Below, one piece after another: positions 33,348 through 43,499 of a stretch of 64,000 nt of DNA. Both the position numbers and the translations under genes were made by a program. The notes beneath the pieces are model-generated. The model was not told the origin of the DNA. It was given only the letters and a program-made list of their open reading frames with translations, and ran no database searches. Each line of letters begins with the position of its first letter. The first letter of the stretch is position 1. The stretch comes from Chitinophagales bacterium. GTDB taxonomy: Bacteria; Bacteroidota; Bacteroidia; Chitinophagales; Chitinophagaceae. The DNA lies in the NCBI GenBank assembly GCA_026936105.1, contig JAIXKI010000026.1, positions 1 to 64,000 of the forward strand. Reading direction: 5' to 3'.

Positions 33348-33431
33348 CCCGTATAGCAGGGAAAGACTTGTTATAAACCAATAACTGGCTGAAAAACAAT
33401 TTTTTTCAAATTTCAGAACGTACCTCTGACG

Positions 33432-35324
33432 ATGGCAAAAGAAAAAGAAATCAATCTCTTTGATTATACTGAAGAGAGTATCAAATCCCTTGATTGGAAA
33501 GAACACATCCGCCTGCGTCCCGGAATGTATATCGGTAAGCTGGGCGACGGATCTTCTCCTGACGATGGAATTTATGTGTTGCTTAAGGAAGTGATTGATA
33601 ACTGTATTGATGAATTTGCAATGGGTTATGGCAAGACTATCGAAATTAGCATTGAAGGAAGAGAAGTCACGGTAAGAGATCATGGGCGGGGTATTCCGTT
33701 GGGAAAAGTAGTGGATGCCGTCAGCAAAGTGAATACCGGAGCAAAATTCGACAGCAAGGTGTTTCAGAAATCAGTTGGGCTGAACGGAGTGGGCACCAAG
33801 GCAGTGAATGCATTGAGTAATTTTTTTAAAGTGACCGCTTTCCGGGAAGGAAAAGAGAAGACCGCTGAGTTTAATAAAGGTTTGCTGATCAAGGAATACA
33901 AACTGGAAAAGACCAGTGAGGGAAATGGAACCATGGTGACCTTCATTCCTGACGATTCCATGTTCCGGAATTTCAAATTTCATAATGAATTTGTTGAGAA
34001 CCAGGTCTGGAATTACTGCTATCTGAATGCAGGGCTTAAGATCATTTTCAATGGCAAAAGCTATATCAGCCGAAACGGATTGCTTGACCTGCTGGAAAGA
34101 AAAACCAATGTGGATGAAATCCGCTATCCCATTATACATTTAAAGGGAGACGATATTGAAGTGGCCCTCACACATAATAATGATTACGGTGAGGAAATTT
34201 ACAGTTTTGTCAATGGTCAGCACACCACACAGGGAGGAACCCATCAGCAGGCATTCCGTGAAGCTTTTGTAAAAACAGTTCGTGAATTTTATAAAAAAGA
34301 TTATGACACCCCGGACATCCGTACCGGAATTGTTGCCGCCATTGCTGTAAAAGTGGTGGAACCTGTCTTTGAATCGCAGACGAAAACAAAACTCGGATCG
34401 GTGAATGTGGATAAAGACGGGCCCAGCATGAGGCAGTTTGTCAGCGATTTTCTTGGCAAAGAACTGGATAATTTTCTTCATAGAAATCCTGCTGTAGCTG
34501 ATGAACTGAAAAAAAGAATTGAACAAAGTGAAAGAGAACGAAAGGAATTGTCAGGGATCAAAAAACTGGCAAATGAAAGAGCAAAGAAAGCCAATCTTCA
34601 CAACAGGAAGCTGAGGGATTGCCGGGTGCATCTGAATGATGATCCGCCTTCAAAGAATAAAGAAGCTTTTATTGCCCTGCAAAATGAAAGCACCATCTTC
34701 ATTACCGAGGGTGACAGTGCCAGCGGATCCATCACCAAAGCCAGAAATGTGGAAACACAGGCGGTCTTCAGCCTGAGAGGGAAACCATTGAATTCATTCG
34801 GCCTGACAAAAAAGGTGGTCTATGAAAACGAAGAATTCAATTTATTGCAGCATGCATTGAATATCGAAGAAGGATTAGATGGCTTGCGTTATAACAATAT
34901 CGTGATCGCCACCGATGCGGATGTGGACGGGATGCATATCCGTTTATTGCTGATGACCTTTTTCCTTCAGTTTTTTCCTGAGCTGGTAAAGCATGAAAAA
35001 GTGTATGTTTTGGAAACGCCTTTGTTCCGGGTGAGAAATAAACAGGAAACGATCTATTGCTATGATGAAAATGAAAAAGCAGCAGCCATAAAAAAACTGG
35101 GAGGCAAGCCTGAGATCACAAGGTTTAAAGGACTGGGAGAGATAAGCCCGGAAGAATTTGCCCAGTTCATCGGGCATGATATGAGAAAACAACTCATGCG
35201 GCTGGAACAGGGAGATCATATACAGCAGTTACTCGATTATTATATGGGAAAGAATACTCCGGACAGGCAGGAATTCATTATCGAGAACCTGAAGGTGGAG
35301 ATGGATGCTCCTGTTGAAAATTAG
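33432..35324 (+). CDS. parE: DNA topoisomerase IV subunit B (ParE-type)
   Basis: 630 residues. The GHKL ATPase domain is evident: Asn in [15 protein letters not shown], and Gly-Leu-Asn-Gly-Val-Gly. The TOPRIM domain has Glu-Gly-Asp-Ser-Ala-Ser-Gly and Asp-Ala-Asp-Val-Asp-Gly, and the Pro-Leu-x-Ser-Phe-Gly stretch is shared by the family. GyrB and ParE are similar; pairing with an A subunit whose C-terminal domain lacks a GyrA box, and linkage in one unit, favour topoisomerase IV. It separates linked daughter chromosomes. First gene of a unit with a methyltransferase, a DUF1835 gene and parC. Confidence 0.92.
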   Translation: MAKEKEINLFDYTEESIKSLDWKEHIRLRPGMYIGKLGDGSSPDDGIYVLLKEVIDNCIDEFAMGYGKTIEISIEGREVTVRDHGRGIPLGKVVDAVSKVNTGAKFDSKVFQKSVGLNGVGTKAVNALSNFFKVTAFREGKEKTAEFNKGLLIKEYKLEKTSEGNGTMVTFIPDDSMFRNFKFHNEFVENQVWNYCYLNAGLKIIFNGKSYISRNGLLDLLERKTNVDEIRYPIIHLKGDDIEVALTHNNDYGEEIYSFVNGQHTTQGGTHQQAFREAFVKTVREFYKKDYDTPDIRTGIVAAIAVKVVEPVFESQTKTKLGSVNVDKDGPSMRQFVSDFLGKELDNFLHRNPAVADELKKRIEQSERERKELSGIKKLANERAKKANLHNRKLRDCRVHLNDDPPSKNKEAFIALQNESTIFITEGDSASGSITKARNVETQAVFSLRGKPLNSFGLTKKVVYENEEFNLLQHALNIEEGLDGLRYNNIVIATDADVDGMHIRLLLMTFFLQFFPELVKHEKVYVLETPLFRVRNKQETIYCYDENEKAAAIKKLGGKPEITRFKGLGEISPEEFAQFIGHDMRKQLMRLEQGDHIQQLLDYYMGKNTPDRQEFIIENLKVEMDAPVEN

Positions 35325-35348
35325 AATTCAAAATTTTAAAAAGAAACC

Positions 35349-36152
35349 TTGTTCGATTTTCATAAAGACCGGCAAAGATATTTTGAGATACAGGTATTGA
35401 ATGCCGAAGAATATGTAATCCCTTTTATCGAAGAAAAATTTGAGATAAAAAAAGGAATGAAAGTGCTTGAAATAGGATGTGGCGAGGGTGGTGTGTTAAA
35501 AGCGTTTATCAATAAAGGATGTACCGGAGTGGGAGTGGAATTTGATGAGCCGAGGATAGAAAATGCAAAACTCTTTATGCCGGAAGAAGTGGCTTCAGGG
35601 AAGATCCGGTTTGTAACGAAAGATATTTACCAGGTGGATATTGAAAATGACCTTGGAGGAACTTTTGACATCATAGTGTTGAAAGATGTGATAGAGCATA
35701 TACACGATCAGCCGAAACTGATCGGATGGATGAAAAAATTTCTTGCTCCGGGAGGAGTTATTTTTTTCGGATTCCCTCCCTGGTATATGCCGTTTGGAGG
35801 GCATCAGCAGATGTGCCATACTAAACTGGGAAAACTGCCTTATATACATTTGTTGCCCAAACCGCTCTATCGTTGGGTATTGAAAAAGAAAAAAGAACCT
35901 GTGGAAGCATTGATGGAGATCAGGGAGACCGGGATCAGCATCGAACGGTTTGAAAGGATCTGTAAAAAAGAGAGCTACCATGTTCTTCATAAAAGGCATT
36001 ATTTATTTAACCCAATATATAAATGGAAATTCGGGTTGAAACCAAGAAGGCAGGCATTGCTGATTCGGATAATACCGTATGTAAGGGATTTTTTCACCAC
36101 CTGTGTCTATTATACCATTCAACCATTGAATACTAAAACTGAAAAAGAATGA
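35349..36152 (+). CDS. Class I SAM-dependent methyltransferase
   Basis: 267 residues. The start is TTG at 35349, 24 bp after parE; no ATG occurs before the conserved core. Motif I is Val-Leu-Glu-Ile-Gly-Cys-Gly-Glu-Gly-Gly near residue 40, followed by an acidic loop and Asp-Val-Ile-Glu-His, marks of a Rossmann methyltransferase (Methyltransf_11/23 type). The C-terminal part is basic. The target is unknown. It overlaps the next gene by 4 bp (ATGA), so the two are translationally coupled. Confidence 0.87.
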   Translation: MFDFHKDRQRYFEIQVLNAEEYVIPFIEEKFEIKKGMKVLEIGCGEGGVLKAFINKGCTGVGVEFDEPRIENAKLFMPEEVASGKIRFVTKDIYQVDIENDLGGTFDIIVLKDVIEHIHDQPKLIGWMKKFLAPGGVIFFGFPPWYMPFGGHQQMCHTKLGKLPYIHLLPKPLYRWVLKKKKEPVEALMEIRETGISIERFERICKKESYHVLHKRHYLFNPIYKWKFGLKPRRQALLIRIIPYVRDFFTTCVYYTIQPLNTKTEKE

Positions 36153-37006
36153 TCCATATTGTTTTTAATAAGACCGATATTGAATTGATGAAGCTGGTCA
36201 TTGAATTGAACAGTGAATTGTCCGGTGACATTGTTCAGATAAAAGATGATTATGCTGTCGGGCCTTTGAAAAATATTGATACGGAAGAAGGCCGGCAGGA
36301 AAGGCTTAACTGGTGGAAGGAACTGTTGATCGCATCACCGTATGAAAACGATCCGGTGACTCAGTTTGATGACTGGGAAACCATAGCTGAGTTGAAGAAC
36401 AGGTTAAATGATGTTCCCGAAGAACTGATCTGGATCTGGGCCGGGCAAAACCAGCATGATGTGTGTGGTTATTATTGGCTGGTATCAAAGTTTAAAGAAT
36501 ACCAGGGAAGGCTTATGGTCATTTACCTGAATAACCTTCCTTTCATCAATGAAAAAGGGCAATTGTTTTATCCTTCATGGCTGAATGAAATTCTTCCGAA
36601 AGAATTGCTGAAGGCAAGAAAACTGGTAAGGCATATCACGGCAAGTGAGTTTGAACTGGATACGGAGGAATGGAAAAAGATCATGGAAGAAAATGCCCCG
36701 GTACGGACACTGGAAGGAGGAAAAAAGATCACCGGGAAGGATGAAACTTTCTTTGACGGCGAGTTGATGAAAAATATTACGGGTGAATGGCAGAAAGCAA
36801 CCCGGGTGCTGACCAATACCTTACACCGGATGAAAACCAGGACCGGTGATGTTTTCCTGATGGGGCGAATGAAACAACTGATCGCATCCGGGAAAATTGA
36901 GATAATAGGAAATATGGATCAGGGATGGAAATCATTTGATGTGAAAAGAGTAGGGAGTGTTGCAGAGAATACAAGCGCTGAAGCAGGAAATATGGAAGAA
37001 CATTGA
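36149..37006 (+). CDS. DUF1835 domain-containing protein
   Basis: 285 residues. The N-terminal half is DUF1835: His-Ile-Val-Phe-Asn-Lys at the start, then a helix and an Asp-Asp-Tyr-Ala-Val-Gly-Pro segment with Gly-Arg around residue 50, and Trp-Ile-Trp-Ala-Gly-Gln-Asn in the middle. The C-terminal part resembles DUF3658. The function of these families is unknown. ATGA overlap with the methyltransferase upstream and 24 bp spacing to parC show it belongs to the same operon. Confidence 0.82.
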   Translation: MIHIVFNKTDIELMKLVIELNSELSGDIVQIKDDYAVGPLKNIDTEEGRQERLNWWKELLIASPYENDPVTQFDDWETIAELKNRLNDVPEELIWIWAGQNQHDVCGYYWLVSKFKEYQGRLMVIYLNNLPFINEKGQLFYPSWLNEILPKELLKARKLVRHITASEFELDTEEWKKIMEENAPVRTLEGGKKITGKDETFFDGELMKNITGEWQKATRVLTNTLHRMKTRTGDVFLMGRMKQLIASGKIEIIGNMDQGWKSFDVKRVGSVAENTSAEAGNMEEH

Positions 37007-37030
37007 TCAAAGGATTAATAAATTGTAAGA

Positions 37031-39541
37031 ATGGCAAAGAGTAAGATCATAGAACAAATCCAGAATAACGACAAGGGGCTGCACGGGCAGTATAAGAGCT
37101 GGTTCCTTGAATATGCCTCGTATGTGATTCTTGAAAGAGCGGTGCCTGCCGTTGAGGATGGATTGAAGCCGGTGCAGCGCCGCATCCTTCATGCCATGAA
37201 AGAAATGGATGACGGCCGTTTCAATAAAGTGGCCAACGTGATTGGGCAGACCATGCAATATCATCCCCATGGTGATGCAAGCATCGGTGATGCCCTGGTG
37301 AACATGGGACAAAAAGACCTCCTGATAGAAACCCAGGGCAACTGGGGCGATATACGGACAGGTGATGATGCTGCCGCAGCACGTTATATCGAAGGAAGGC
37401 TGAGCAAGTTTGCATTGGAAGTGGCTTTCAATGCAAAGACTACCGAATGGCAATTAAGCTATGATGGCAGAAAAAATGAACCGGTCACTCTGCCCATGAA
37501 ATTCCCGTTGCTGCTGGCGCAGGGAGCTGATGGGATTGCCGTTGGTCTATCCACCAAAATACTTCCCCACAACTTTTGTGAACTGATAGATGCTTCCATC
37601 AAATACCTCCGCGGGAAAAAATTTGAACTCTATCCTGATTTTCAGACAGGAGGCCAGGTTGACGTGAATGATTACAACCAGGGGAAAAGGGGCGGAAAGG
37701 TAAAAGTGAGAGCACACATTGAAGAATCCGATAAAAAAACATTGCTGATCAAAAGTGTTCCTTATGGAGTTACCACAACACAATTGATGGATTCCATTGT
37801 GAAAGCCAATGACCAGGGGAAAATAAAGATCAAAAAGGTTACGGACAACACTGCTGCGGATGTGGAGATCCAGGTTGATCTTGCTCCGGGCATATCACCC
37901 GATATTACCATTGATGCATTGTACAAATTCACAGACTGCGAAATTTCCATTTCTCCCAATGCCTGCGTCATTGTGGATATGAAACCTCAGTTCCTCGGAG
38001 TGAACGACCTATTGAAGATCTCTGTGGACAAGACTAAAGAATTACTGGAAAAAGAACTGCAGATCAGGCTGAATGAACTGCAGGAAAAATGGCACTACAC
38101 TTCCCTGGAAAAGATATTCTTTGAAGAAAAGATTTATAAGGAGCTGGAGAAAAAACATGAGACCTGGGAGAAAGTGCTGGATGCCATCGCCAAAGCATTT
38201 GTTCCTTTCACAAAGCAATTAAAGCAGGAAATTTCAAAAGAAGATATTATCAGGCTTACGGAAAAACCTGTACGGAGAATTTATAAACTGGATATTGAGG
38301 AACTGAATGAACAGATCAAAGGGCTTGAAGCGGATATTAAACAGGTGAAACATGATCTGAACAACCTGGTTGATTTTGCAGTGTCTTATTTTGAAAACCT
38401 GCTGAAAAAATACGGCAAGGGAAGAGAGCGGAAAACAGAGATCAAAATGTTTGAAGTGATCGAAACCAGGCAGGTGGCCATCGTCAATACCAAACTTTAT
38501 GTCAACAGGGAAGAAGGTTTCATTGGAACCGGATTGAAAAAAGATGAGTTCCTGTTTGATTGTTCCACTCTCGATGACATCATTGCTTTCACCAAACGCG
38601 GAATCATGAAAGTGGTGAAGGTGTCCGACAAAGTTTCCATCGGGGAAAATATCATTCATGTGGCCGTGTTTAAAAAGAATGATGAGCGTACCACTTATAA
38701 TATGATCTATGCAGATGGAGCGTCCGGAAAGAGTTTTGCAAAACGCTTCAACGTCACCGGCGTAACAAGAGATAAGGAATATGATCTTACAAAAGGAAAT
38801 GATAAAAGCAAAGTGCATTATTTCAGCATCAACCCGAATGCTGAGGCAGAGGTCGTGAAGATCGTTTTGACTCCGGGAAGCAAAGCACACAAGAAAGAGT
38901 TTGAATACAATTTTGCGGAGCTTGAAATTAAAGGCAGGGGCAGCATGGGCAATACAGTCACAAAATACCCCATCAAATCCGTGAAGTTGCTGGAAGCAGG
39001 AGTTGCCACCATTGCCGGGAAAAAATTGTGGTACGATGATCAGTTCGGAAGGCTGAATGAGGATGAAAAAGGAATGTTGCTAGGATCTTTTGATGAAGAG
39101 GACAGGATACTGGTCATTTACAGCGATGGGAATTATGAGATCACCGATCAGGAGATTTCACAGAAATTCGACCCCGATAAAGTTTTGCTGATAGAGAAGT
39201 TCGATCCGGAGAAGATCATATCTGCGGTTTACCTGGATGATGAGAAAAAACAGTACATGGTGAAACGGTTTAAGATAGAAACCACAACACTGCACAACAT
39301 GTTCAGCTTTATCAAAGAAGGAGATGGTAATTATGTGGAGGCGGTGACCACTGATGAAGCTCCGGTGCTGGCCATGCAAAGCGGAAGAGGTTCACAGGTA
39401 CGTAAGGCAAAGATCAAGATCGAAAAAGTGGCGGAAGTGACCGGTTGGAAAACCGTCGGTACTAAACTGGCCGACTTCAACAAGACAATTGAAATGGAAT
39501 GGGTGAGAAAAACAGAAGGCCGCCAGCAGGAATTGTTCTGA
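37031..39541 (+). CDS. parC: DNA topoisomerase IV subunit A (ParC-type)
   Basis: 836 residues. The winged-helix DNA-cleavage domain has Gly-Leu-Lys-Pro-Val-Gln-Arg-Arg-Ile-Leu, His-Pro-His-Gly-Asp-Ala-Ser, and the catalytic Tyr119 in Ala-Ala-Ala-Arg-Tyr-Ile. A coiled-coil tower domain (about 330-460) and a C-terminal beta-pinwheel region (about 500-830) follow; a canonical GyrA box (Gln-Arg-Arg-Gly-Gly-Lys-Gly) is not seen, which supports ParC over GyrA. It works with ParE, encoded upstream in the same unit, to unlink replicated chromosomes. Confidence 0.93.
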   Translation: MAKSKIIEQIQNNDKGLHGQYKSWFLEYASYVILERAVPAVEDGLKPVQRRILHAMKEMDDGRFNKVANVIGQTMQYHPHGDASIGDALVNMGQKDLLIETQGNWGDIRTGDDAAAARYIEGRLSKFALEVAFNAKTTEWQLSYDGRKNEPVTLPMKFPLLLAQGADGIAVGLSTKILPHNFCELIDASIKYLRGKKFELYPDFQTGGQVDVNDYNQGKRGGKVKVRAHIEESDKKTLLIKSVPYGVTTTQLMDSIVKANDQGKIKIKKVTDNTAADVEIQVDLAPGISPDITIDALYKFTDCEISISPNACVIVDMKPQFLGVNDLLKISVDKTKELLEKELQIRLNELQEKWHYTSLEKIFFEEKIYKELEKKHETWEKVLDAIAKAFVPFTKQLKQEISKEDIIRLTEKPVRRIYKLDIEELNEQIKGLEADIKQVKHDLNNLVDFAVSYFENLLKKYGKGRERKTEIKMFEVIETRQVAIVNTKLYVNREEGFIGTGLKKDEFLFDCSTLDDIIAFTKRGIMKVVKVSDKVSIGENIIHVAVFKKNDERTTYNMIYADGASGKSFAKRFNVTGVTRDKEYDLTKGNDKSKVHYFSINPNAEAEVVKIVLTPGSKAHKKEFEYNFAELEIKGRGSMGNTVTKYPIKSVKLLEAGVATIAGKKLWYDDQFGRLNEDEKGMLLGSFDEEDRILVIYSDGNYEITDQEISQKFDPDKVLLIEKFDPEKIISAVYLDDEKKQYMVKRFKIETTTLHNMFSFIKEGDGNYVEAVTTDEAPVLAMQSGRGSQVRKAKIKIEKVAEVTGWKTVGTKLADFNKTIEMEWVRKTEGRQQELF

Positions 39542-39553
39542 TTTTAAAAAAGG

Positions 39554-40303
39554 CTATTTTATTTTTTGGGCAATGACCAGCCAATCCCAGGGATAAGGAT
39601 CTTTCAGCCAATGGGGAGGAGAAATGAATTCCGTATCCCAACCATAATCTATCTTTTTGAAACTTTTTACAGTGAAGCCTTCATTCTTCAGCAGATACAG
39701 TAATTCCTCTTTCAGATAATGTTTGGTGGGAACATGGTCTATCTCAATATTACCCTGAAACAAATGATTCAATTCTTTGACTGCTTTTGCAGGCGATGAT
39801 CTTTTTGCAAGTAATGTCTTGTCTATCCGGAATTGATTGTTGATCGCTTTGGCCAGCATTGCCGATTCCAGTGAAGGAACAGTTAGTATAAGATGCCCTC
39901 CTTTTTTCAGGCATTGAGGAAGTGATCTGAAAAATGAAATTCGTTTCTTCAATAACGAAGTCAGAATCGCATTGATGCAAAGAGCCACATCGCAGCGGGG
40001 GATCACCGTTTTATTTTGGGAAATATCTGCAATCAGGTAAGTTACATTTCTGAATGAAGCATTATTTCTCTTTGCTATTTCAATGTTTTTTGAAGAGATA
40101 TCCAGCGCAAAAACTTTTTTAAAGAGGGGAGAAAGCACGGGGATCCATTTTCCCACGGCACAGCCGATATCAATGACCGTCTTATTATTTCCGGCATGTC
40201 TTTTTAATGCGGATATGATCAGCTTTTTTTTGTCGTTTTGGAGAACATCGAATATCTCCTCATTGTACGAGGGAGCAATTTTTTCCCAATAGTTTTTATT
40301 CAT
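39554..40303 (-). CDS. Class I SAM-dependent methyltransferase
   Basis: 249 residues. Motif I is Val-Ile-Asp-Ile-Gly-Cys-Ala-Val-Gly-Lys near residue 45, with Ala-Leu-Asp-Ile-Ser as the SAM-binding acidic strand end and a typical late Gly-Gly-His-Leu-Ile-Leu-Thr. Target unknown. It is convergent with parC (12 bp between stops) and 27 bp downstream of topA on the same strand, so it may be co-transcribed with topA. Confidence 0.85.
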   Translation of the reverse strand: MNKNYWEKIAPSYNEEIFDVLQNDKKKLIISALKRHAGNNKTVIDIGCAVGKWIPVLSPLFKKVFALDISSKNIEIAKRNNASFRNVTYLIADISQNKTVIPRCDVALCINAILTSLLKKRISFFRSLPQCLKKGGHLILTVPSLESAMLAKAINNQFRIDKTLLAKRSSPAKAVKELNHLFQGNIEIDHVPTKHYLKEELLYLLKNEGFTVKSFKKIDYGWDTEFISPPHWLKDPYPWDWLVIAQKIK

Positions 40304-40330
40304 CGGCAGCAGGCGATAAGGATGGAAAAT

Positions 40331-42940
40331 TTATTTTTTGGCTTTCGCTTTCTTTGTTGCCGTTTTCTTTTTGGCAGTTGCCTTCTTCGCAGCCGGCGTT
40401 TTTGCTGTAGCTGTTTTCCCGGTCTTTGCTTTCTTTTTTGTAAAGGCCTCAGGAATTTCTGCCTCTATCATTTTCTTTATCTCGTCAAGAGAAAGGGTTG
40501 CCAGTTCTTCTGCGGTATATTTTTCATCTGCCGTCTTCTTCGGGATCTTCACGATCTTCTTGCCGAATTTAATGATGGGGCCCCATCTTGCATTTTCAAT
40601 GGAAATTTTTTCTTCGGGCCAGTTTTGAATATAGCGGTTCGCTTCTTTGGCTATTTTCTTTTCTATCAGTTCCTCTATGTCCTTTTGCGTCAGTGCATCA
40701 AAATTATAAGCCTTGGGAACATTGATGAACATATCATTCCATTTGATATATGGACCGAATCTTCCTTTTCCTTTGGTCACCGGCAAGTCCTTGTAAAAAG
40801 AAACCGGTGCATCGGCTTTTAATTTATGCTCAATGATCTCAATAGCCCGTTCCATGTCCACATCCAGCGGATCTTGTCCTTTGGGAAGAGATATGAATTG
40901 TTCTCCCCATTTGATGTAAGGCCCGAACCTTCCTGCATTCACCGATACTTCTTTTCCGTCATGCTCGCCAAGGGTCACGGGTAATTTGAACAACTCCATG
41001 GCTTCATCAAAAGTGATCGTTTCAATGCTTTGCCCCCGCCTCAGTCCTGCATACCTGGGTTTTTCATTTTCATTGTCCGAATCACCCAGTTGCACCATGG
41101 GCCCGAACCTGCCCATCCTGGCAATGACCTTTTTGCCCGTTGCCTTATCAACACCCAGATCCCTTTCACCGCTGATACGTTCTGCGGTTTCTATGGTCTT
41201 GTCCACATCTTTTTTGAACGGCTTGTAAAAATCATCTATCATCTGTTGCCACTTGATCTTTCCTTCTGCCACATCATCAAACTCTTCTTCCACTTTTGCG
41301 GTGAAGCCGTAATCCATGATGTCATCGAAATGCTTACTCAGGAAATCAGTGACTACGAGGCCGAGGTCGGTAGGAAATAATTTTGATTTCTCTGCTCCTG
41401 TATTCTCCGAATCTTTTAGATGCCTGATCTGGTTATTTTGCAATTGCAGAATGCGGAATTCCCTTCGCACACCTTCTTTATCCCTTTTTTCCACATAACC
41501 TCTCTTTATGATCGTGGAGATGGTGGGTGCATAGGTGGAAGGCCTGCCTATTCCCAGTTCTTCCAGCTTTTTCACCAATGATGCTTCGGTAAATCTTGGA
41601 GAAGGGCGGCTGAACCTTTCAGTGGCTTTCATTTCTTTCAATGGCAGTTGTTGTCCGACTGTCAGCGGCGGCAACATGGCTTCCTGGTCTTCTTCCGTGA
41701 GATCTTCATCATCGCGGTCTTCGCGGTACACTTTTAAAAATCCTTCAAACTTGATCACTTCACCTTGTGCGGTAAGTTCTTCCTTATTGGTGGAGACCTG
41801 AATTTTTGCAATGGTCTTTTCCAGTTCGGCATCTGCCATCTGGCAGGCCATAGTTCTTTTCCAGATCAGGTCATACAACCTACGGCAATCAGGATCAGCA
41901 ACGGTGGTGTTGTTCATGTATGTCGGCCGGATGGCTTCGTGTGCTTCCTGTGCCGATTCATTTTTATTCTTGTAGCGTCGGAACTGATGATAGTCTTCAC
42001 CGTACATATTTTTAATGGTGTTGGTGATATCTCCCAGCGCCGTATCACTCAGGTTGATGCTGTCGGTACGCATGTAAGTGATATGTCCGTTCTCATAAAG
42101 TTTTTGCGCCAGCACCATGGTTCTGGAAACACCATAACCCAGTTTACGGCTCGCTTCCTGTTGCAGGGTGGAAGTGGTGAAAGGAGGAGCAGGTGTCCTC
42201 TTTCCCGGCTTCACCTGGATATCTGAAACGGTATAATCTGCGCCGATACAGCTTTTCAGAAAATTCTCTGCATCCGTTGAAGAAGAGTACTTATTTCCTT
42301 CGGCTTTGAAAGTGATGAGCCTGTCGTTATTATCTTTTGCAGTAAAGAAAGCTTCAAGTTTGAAATGGCTTTGCACAGTAAATGCATTGATCTCACGTTC
42401 TCTTTCCGCCACTAATCTTACGGCTACGCTCTGCACCCTTCCGGCGCTGAGATTATTTTTCATGCTCATCTTGCGCCATAGCACCGGGCTCAGTTCAAAA
42501 CCCACTATGCGGTCCAGTATCCTGCGTGCCTGCTGTGCATTCACCAGGTTCATATCCAGCCTGCGTGGGCTCCTTACCGCTTCCTGAATGGCAGGTTTGG
42601 TGATCTCATGAAAAACAATACGCTTGGTGTTTTTGGGATCAAGACCAAGAACTTCGCACAAATGCCAGCTTATGGCTTCGCCTTCACGGTCCTCATCCGT
42701 TGCCAGCCATATTTCGTCTGATTTTTTAGCTAAACTCTTTAACTCTTTGACAACCTTCTCTTTCTCCGCAGGTATGATATAGGTGGGTTCGTACTTTTTT
42801 TCGAGGTCTATCCCCATTCCGGCTTTCTTCAGATCGCGGATATGGCCATAGCAGCTTTTCACATCAAAGTCTTTTCCAAGGATCTTTTCTATGGTCTTCG
42901 CTTTCGCAGGGCTTTCTACAATTAATAGGTTCTTTGGCAT
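40331..42940 (-). CDS. topA: DNA topoisomerase I
   Basis: 869 residues from the ATG at 42940, preferred to a Met nine codons upstream because the family begins Pro-Lys-Asn-Leu-Leu-Ile-Val-Glu-Ser-Pro. The TOPRIM domain has Glu9 and Asp-Glu-Asp-Arg-Glu-Gly; the catalytic Tyr289 lies in Thr-Tyr-Met-Arg-Thr-Asp-Ser. The C-terminal third has repeated Gly-Arg-Phe-Gly-Pro-Tyr/Met segments (Toprim C-terminal repeats) and no zinc-finger Cys sets. The last 35 residues are almost only Lys, Ala and Thr, like a histone H1 tail, for DNA binding. It relaxes negative supercoils. Confidence 0.96.
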   Translation of the reverse strand: MPKNLLIVESPAKAKTIEKILGKDFDVKSCYGHIRDLKKAGMGIDLEKKYEPTYIIPAEKEKVVKELKSLAKKSDEIWLATDEDREGEAISWHLCEVLGLDPKNTKRIVFHEITKPAIQEAVRSPRRLDMNLVNAQQARRILDRIVGFELSPVLWRKMSMKNNLSAGRVQSVAVRLVAEREREINAFTVQSHFKLEAFFTAKDNNDRLITFKAEGNKYSSSTDAENFLKSCIGADYTVSDIQVKPGKRTPAPPFTTSTLQQEASRKLGYGVSRTMVLAQKLYENGHITYMRTDSINLSDTALGDITNTIKNMYGEDYHQFRRYKNKNESAQEAHEAIRPTYMNNTTVADPDCRRLYDLIWKRTMACQMADAELEKTIAKIQVSTNKEELTAQGEVIKFEGFLKVYREDRDDEDLTEEDQEAMLPPLTVGQQLPLKEMKATERFSRPSPRFTEASLVKKLEELGIGRPSTYAPTISTIIKRGYVEKRDKEGVRREFRILQLQNNQIRHLKDSENTGAEKSKLFPTDLGLVVTDFLSKHFDDIMDYGFTAKVEEEFDDVAEGKIKWQQMIDDFYKPFKKDVDKTIETAERISGERDLGVDKATGKKVIARMGRFGPMVQLGDSDNENEKPRYAGLRRGQSIETITFDEAMELFKLPVTLGEHDGKEVSVNAGRFGPYIKWGEQFISLPKGQDPLDVDMERAIEIIEHKLKADAPVSFYKDLPVTKGKGRFGPYIKWNDMFINVPKAYNFDALTQKDIEELIEKKIAKEANRYIQNWPEEKISIENARWGPIIKFGKKIVKIPKKTADEKYTAEELATLSLDEIKKMIEAEIPEAFTKKKAKTGKTATAKTPAAKKATAKKKTATKKAKAKK

Positions 42941-43320
42941 ATTAAATTTTAATGGGTTCTCCGGCAATTTCCGACACTATAATATATATGTATCGGGCCC
43001 GGCAGAACTGCAATTATAAGGTAAGATTCCCGGATTTTTAAAAGCTCCTGTCCCGGGACAGCTTTTCCGGGCTGCAAATTTATGTTCTAAATATCTGAAA
43101 ATGAGGGGAAGAAAATTTTTTTAAGAAATCATCTATGATGATGTATGGAATTTCGGCTTTTTCTTTCATTTGGTTGACTACGAAGTGTATTTCTGGAAAA
43201 TTGATCCCAAGCAGTCTGCTGAACAACCTAGAGTTTAGTCCATGTCTTATGAACCGGAATTTTCAATTTTAAGATAGGGGGCGGGTGACTCGCTTAATTA
43301 CCTGCTTTTTTTATTTACTG
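42941..43320. other. topA leader region with perfect palindrome
   Basis: No gene is seen. CTGTCCCGGGACAG (43048-43061) is a perfect 14-bp palindrome; flanking AAA/TTT allow a longer bulged stem. TAAATTTG (complement of 43075-43082) is a good -7 box for leftward transcription of topA, though no TTG partner is visible. The palindrome would lie in a leader of about 130 nt. The rest (43100-43320) is AT-rich and unremarkable. Confidence 0.45.
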
Positions 43321-43447
43321 TCGTGTCTTGGCGGAGAAAGCTGCGTGGGTGGCGAGATAGCGCTTTGGAGTAAATTCAACGTTTACAACTGCTGTGACCT
43401 TGCTTCTCACTTATTTCAATGAGAAGATGTGGCAGAGAAGGGAAAAT
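43321..43447. repeat. Diverged flanking repeat, copy A
   Basis: Shares a recognisable order of segments with 44203-44331 (TCGTG…, a GTAA-TTCAA-…-TTTAC core, TGC-TCTCACT-ATT, and a purine-rich end). A hairpin CTTCTCA/TGAGAAG lies at 43403-43426. The two copies flank the nuclease-like gene at 43500-44117 in the same orientation. Identity by eye is only moderate. Confidence 0.4.
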
Positions 43448-43499
43448 CAAACATGATATTTCAACCTCCAATGCGGCAAACAGACCGTATGCTGGAGTT

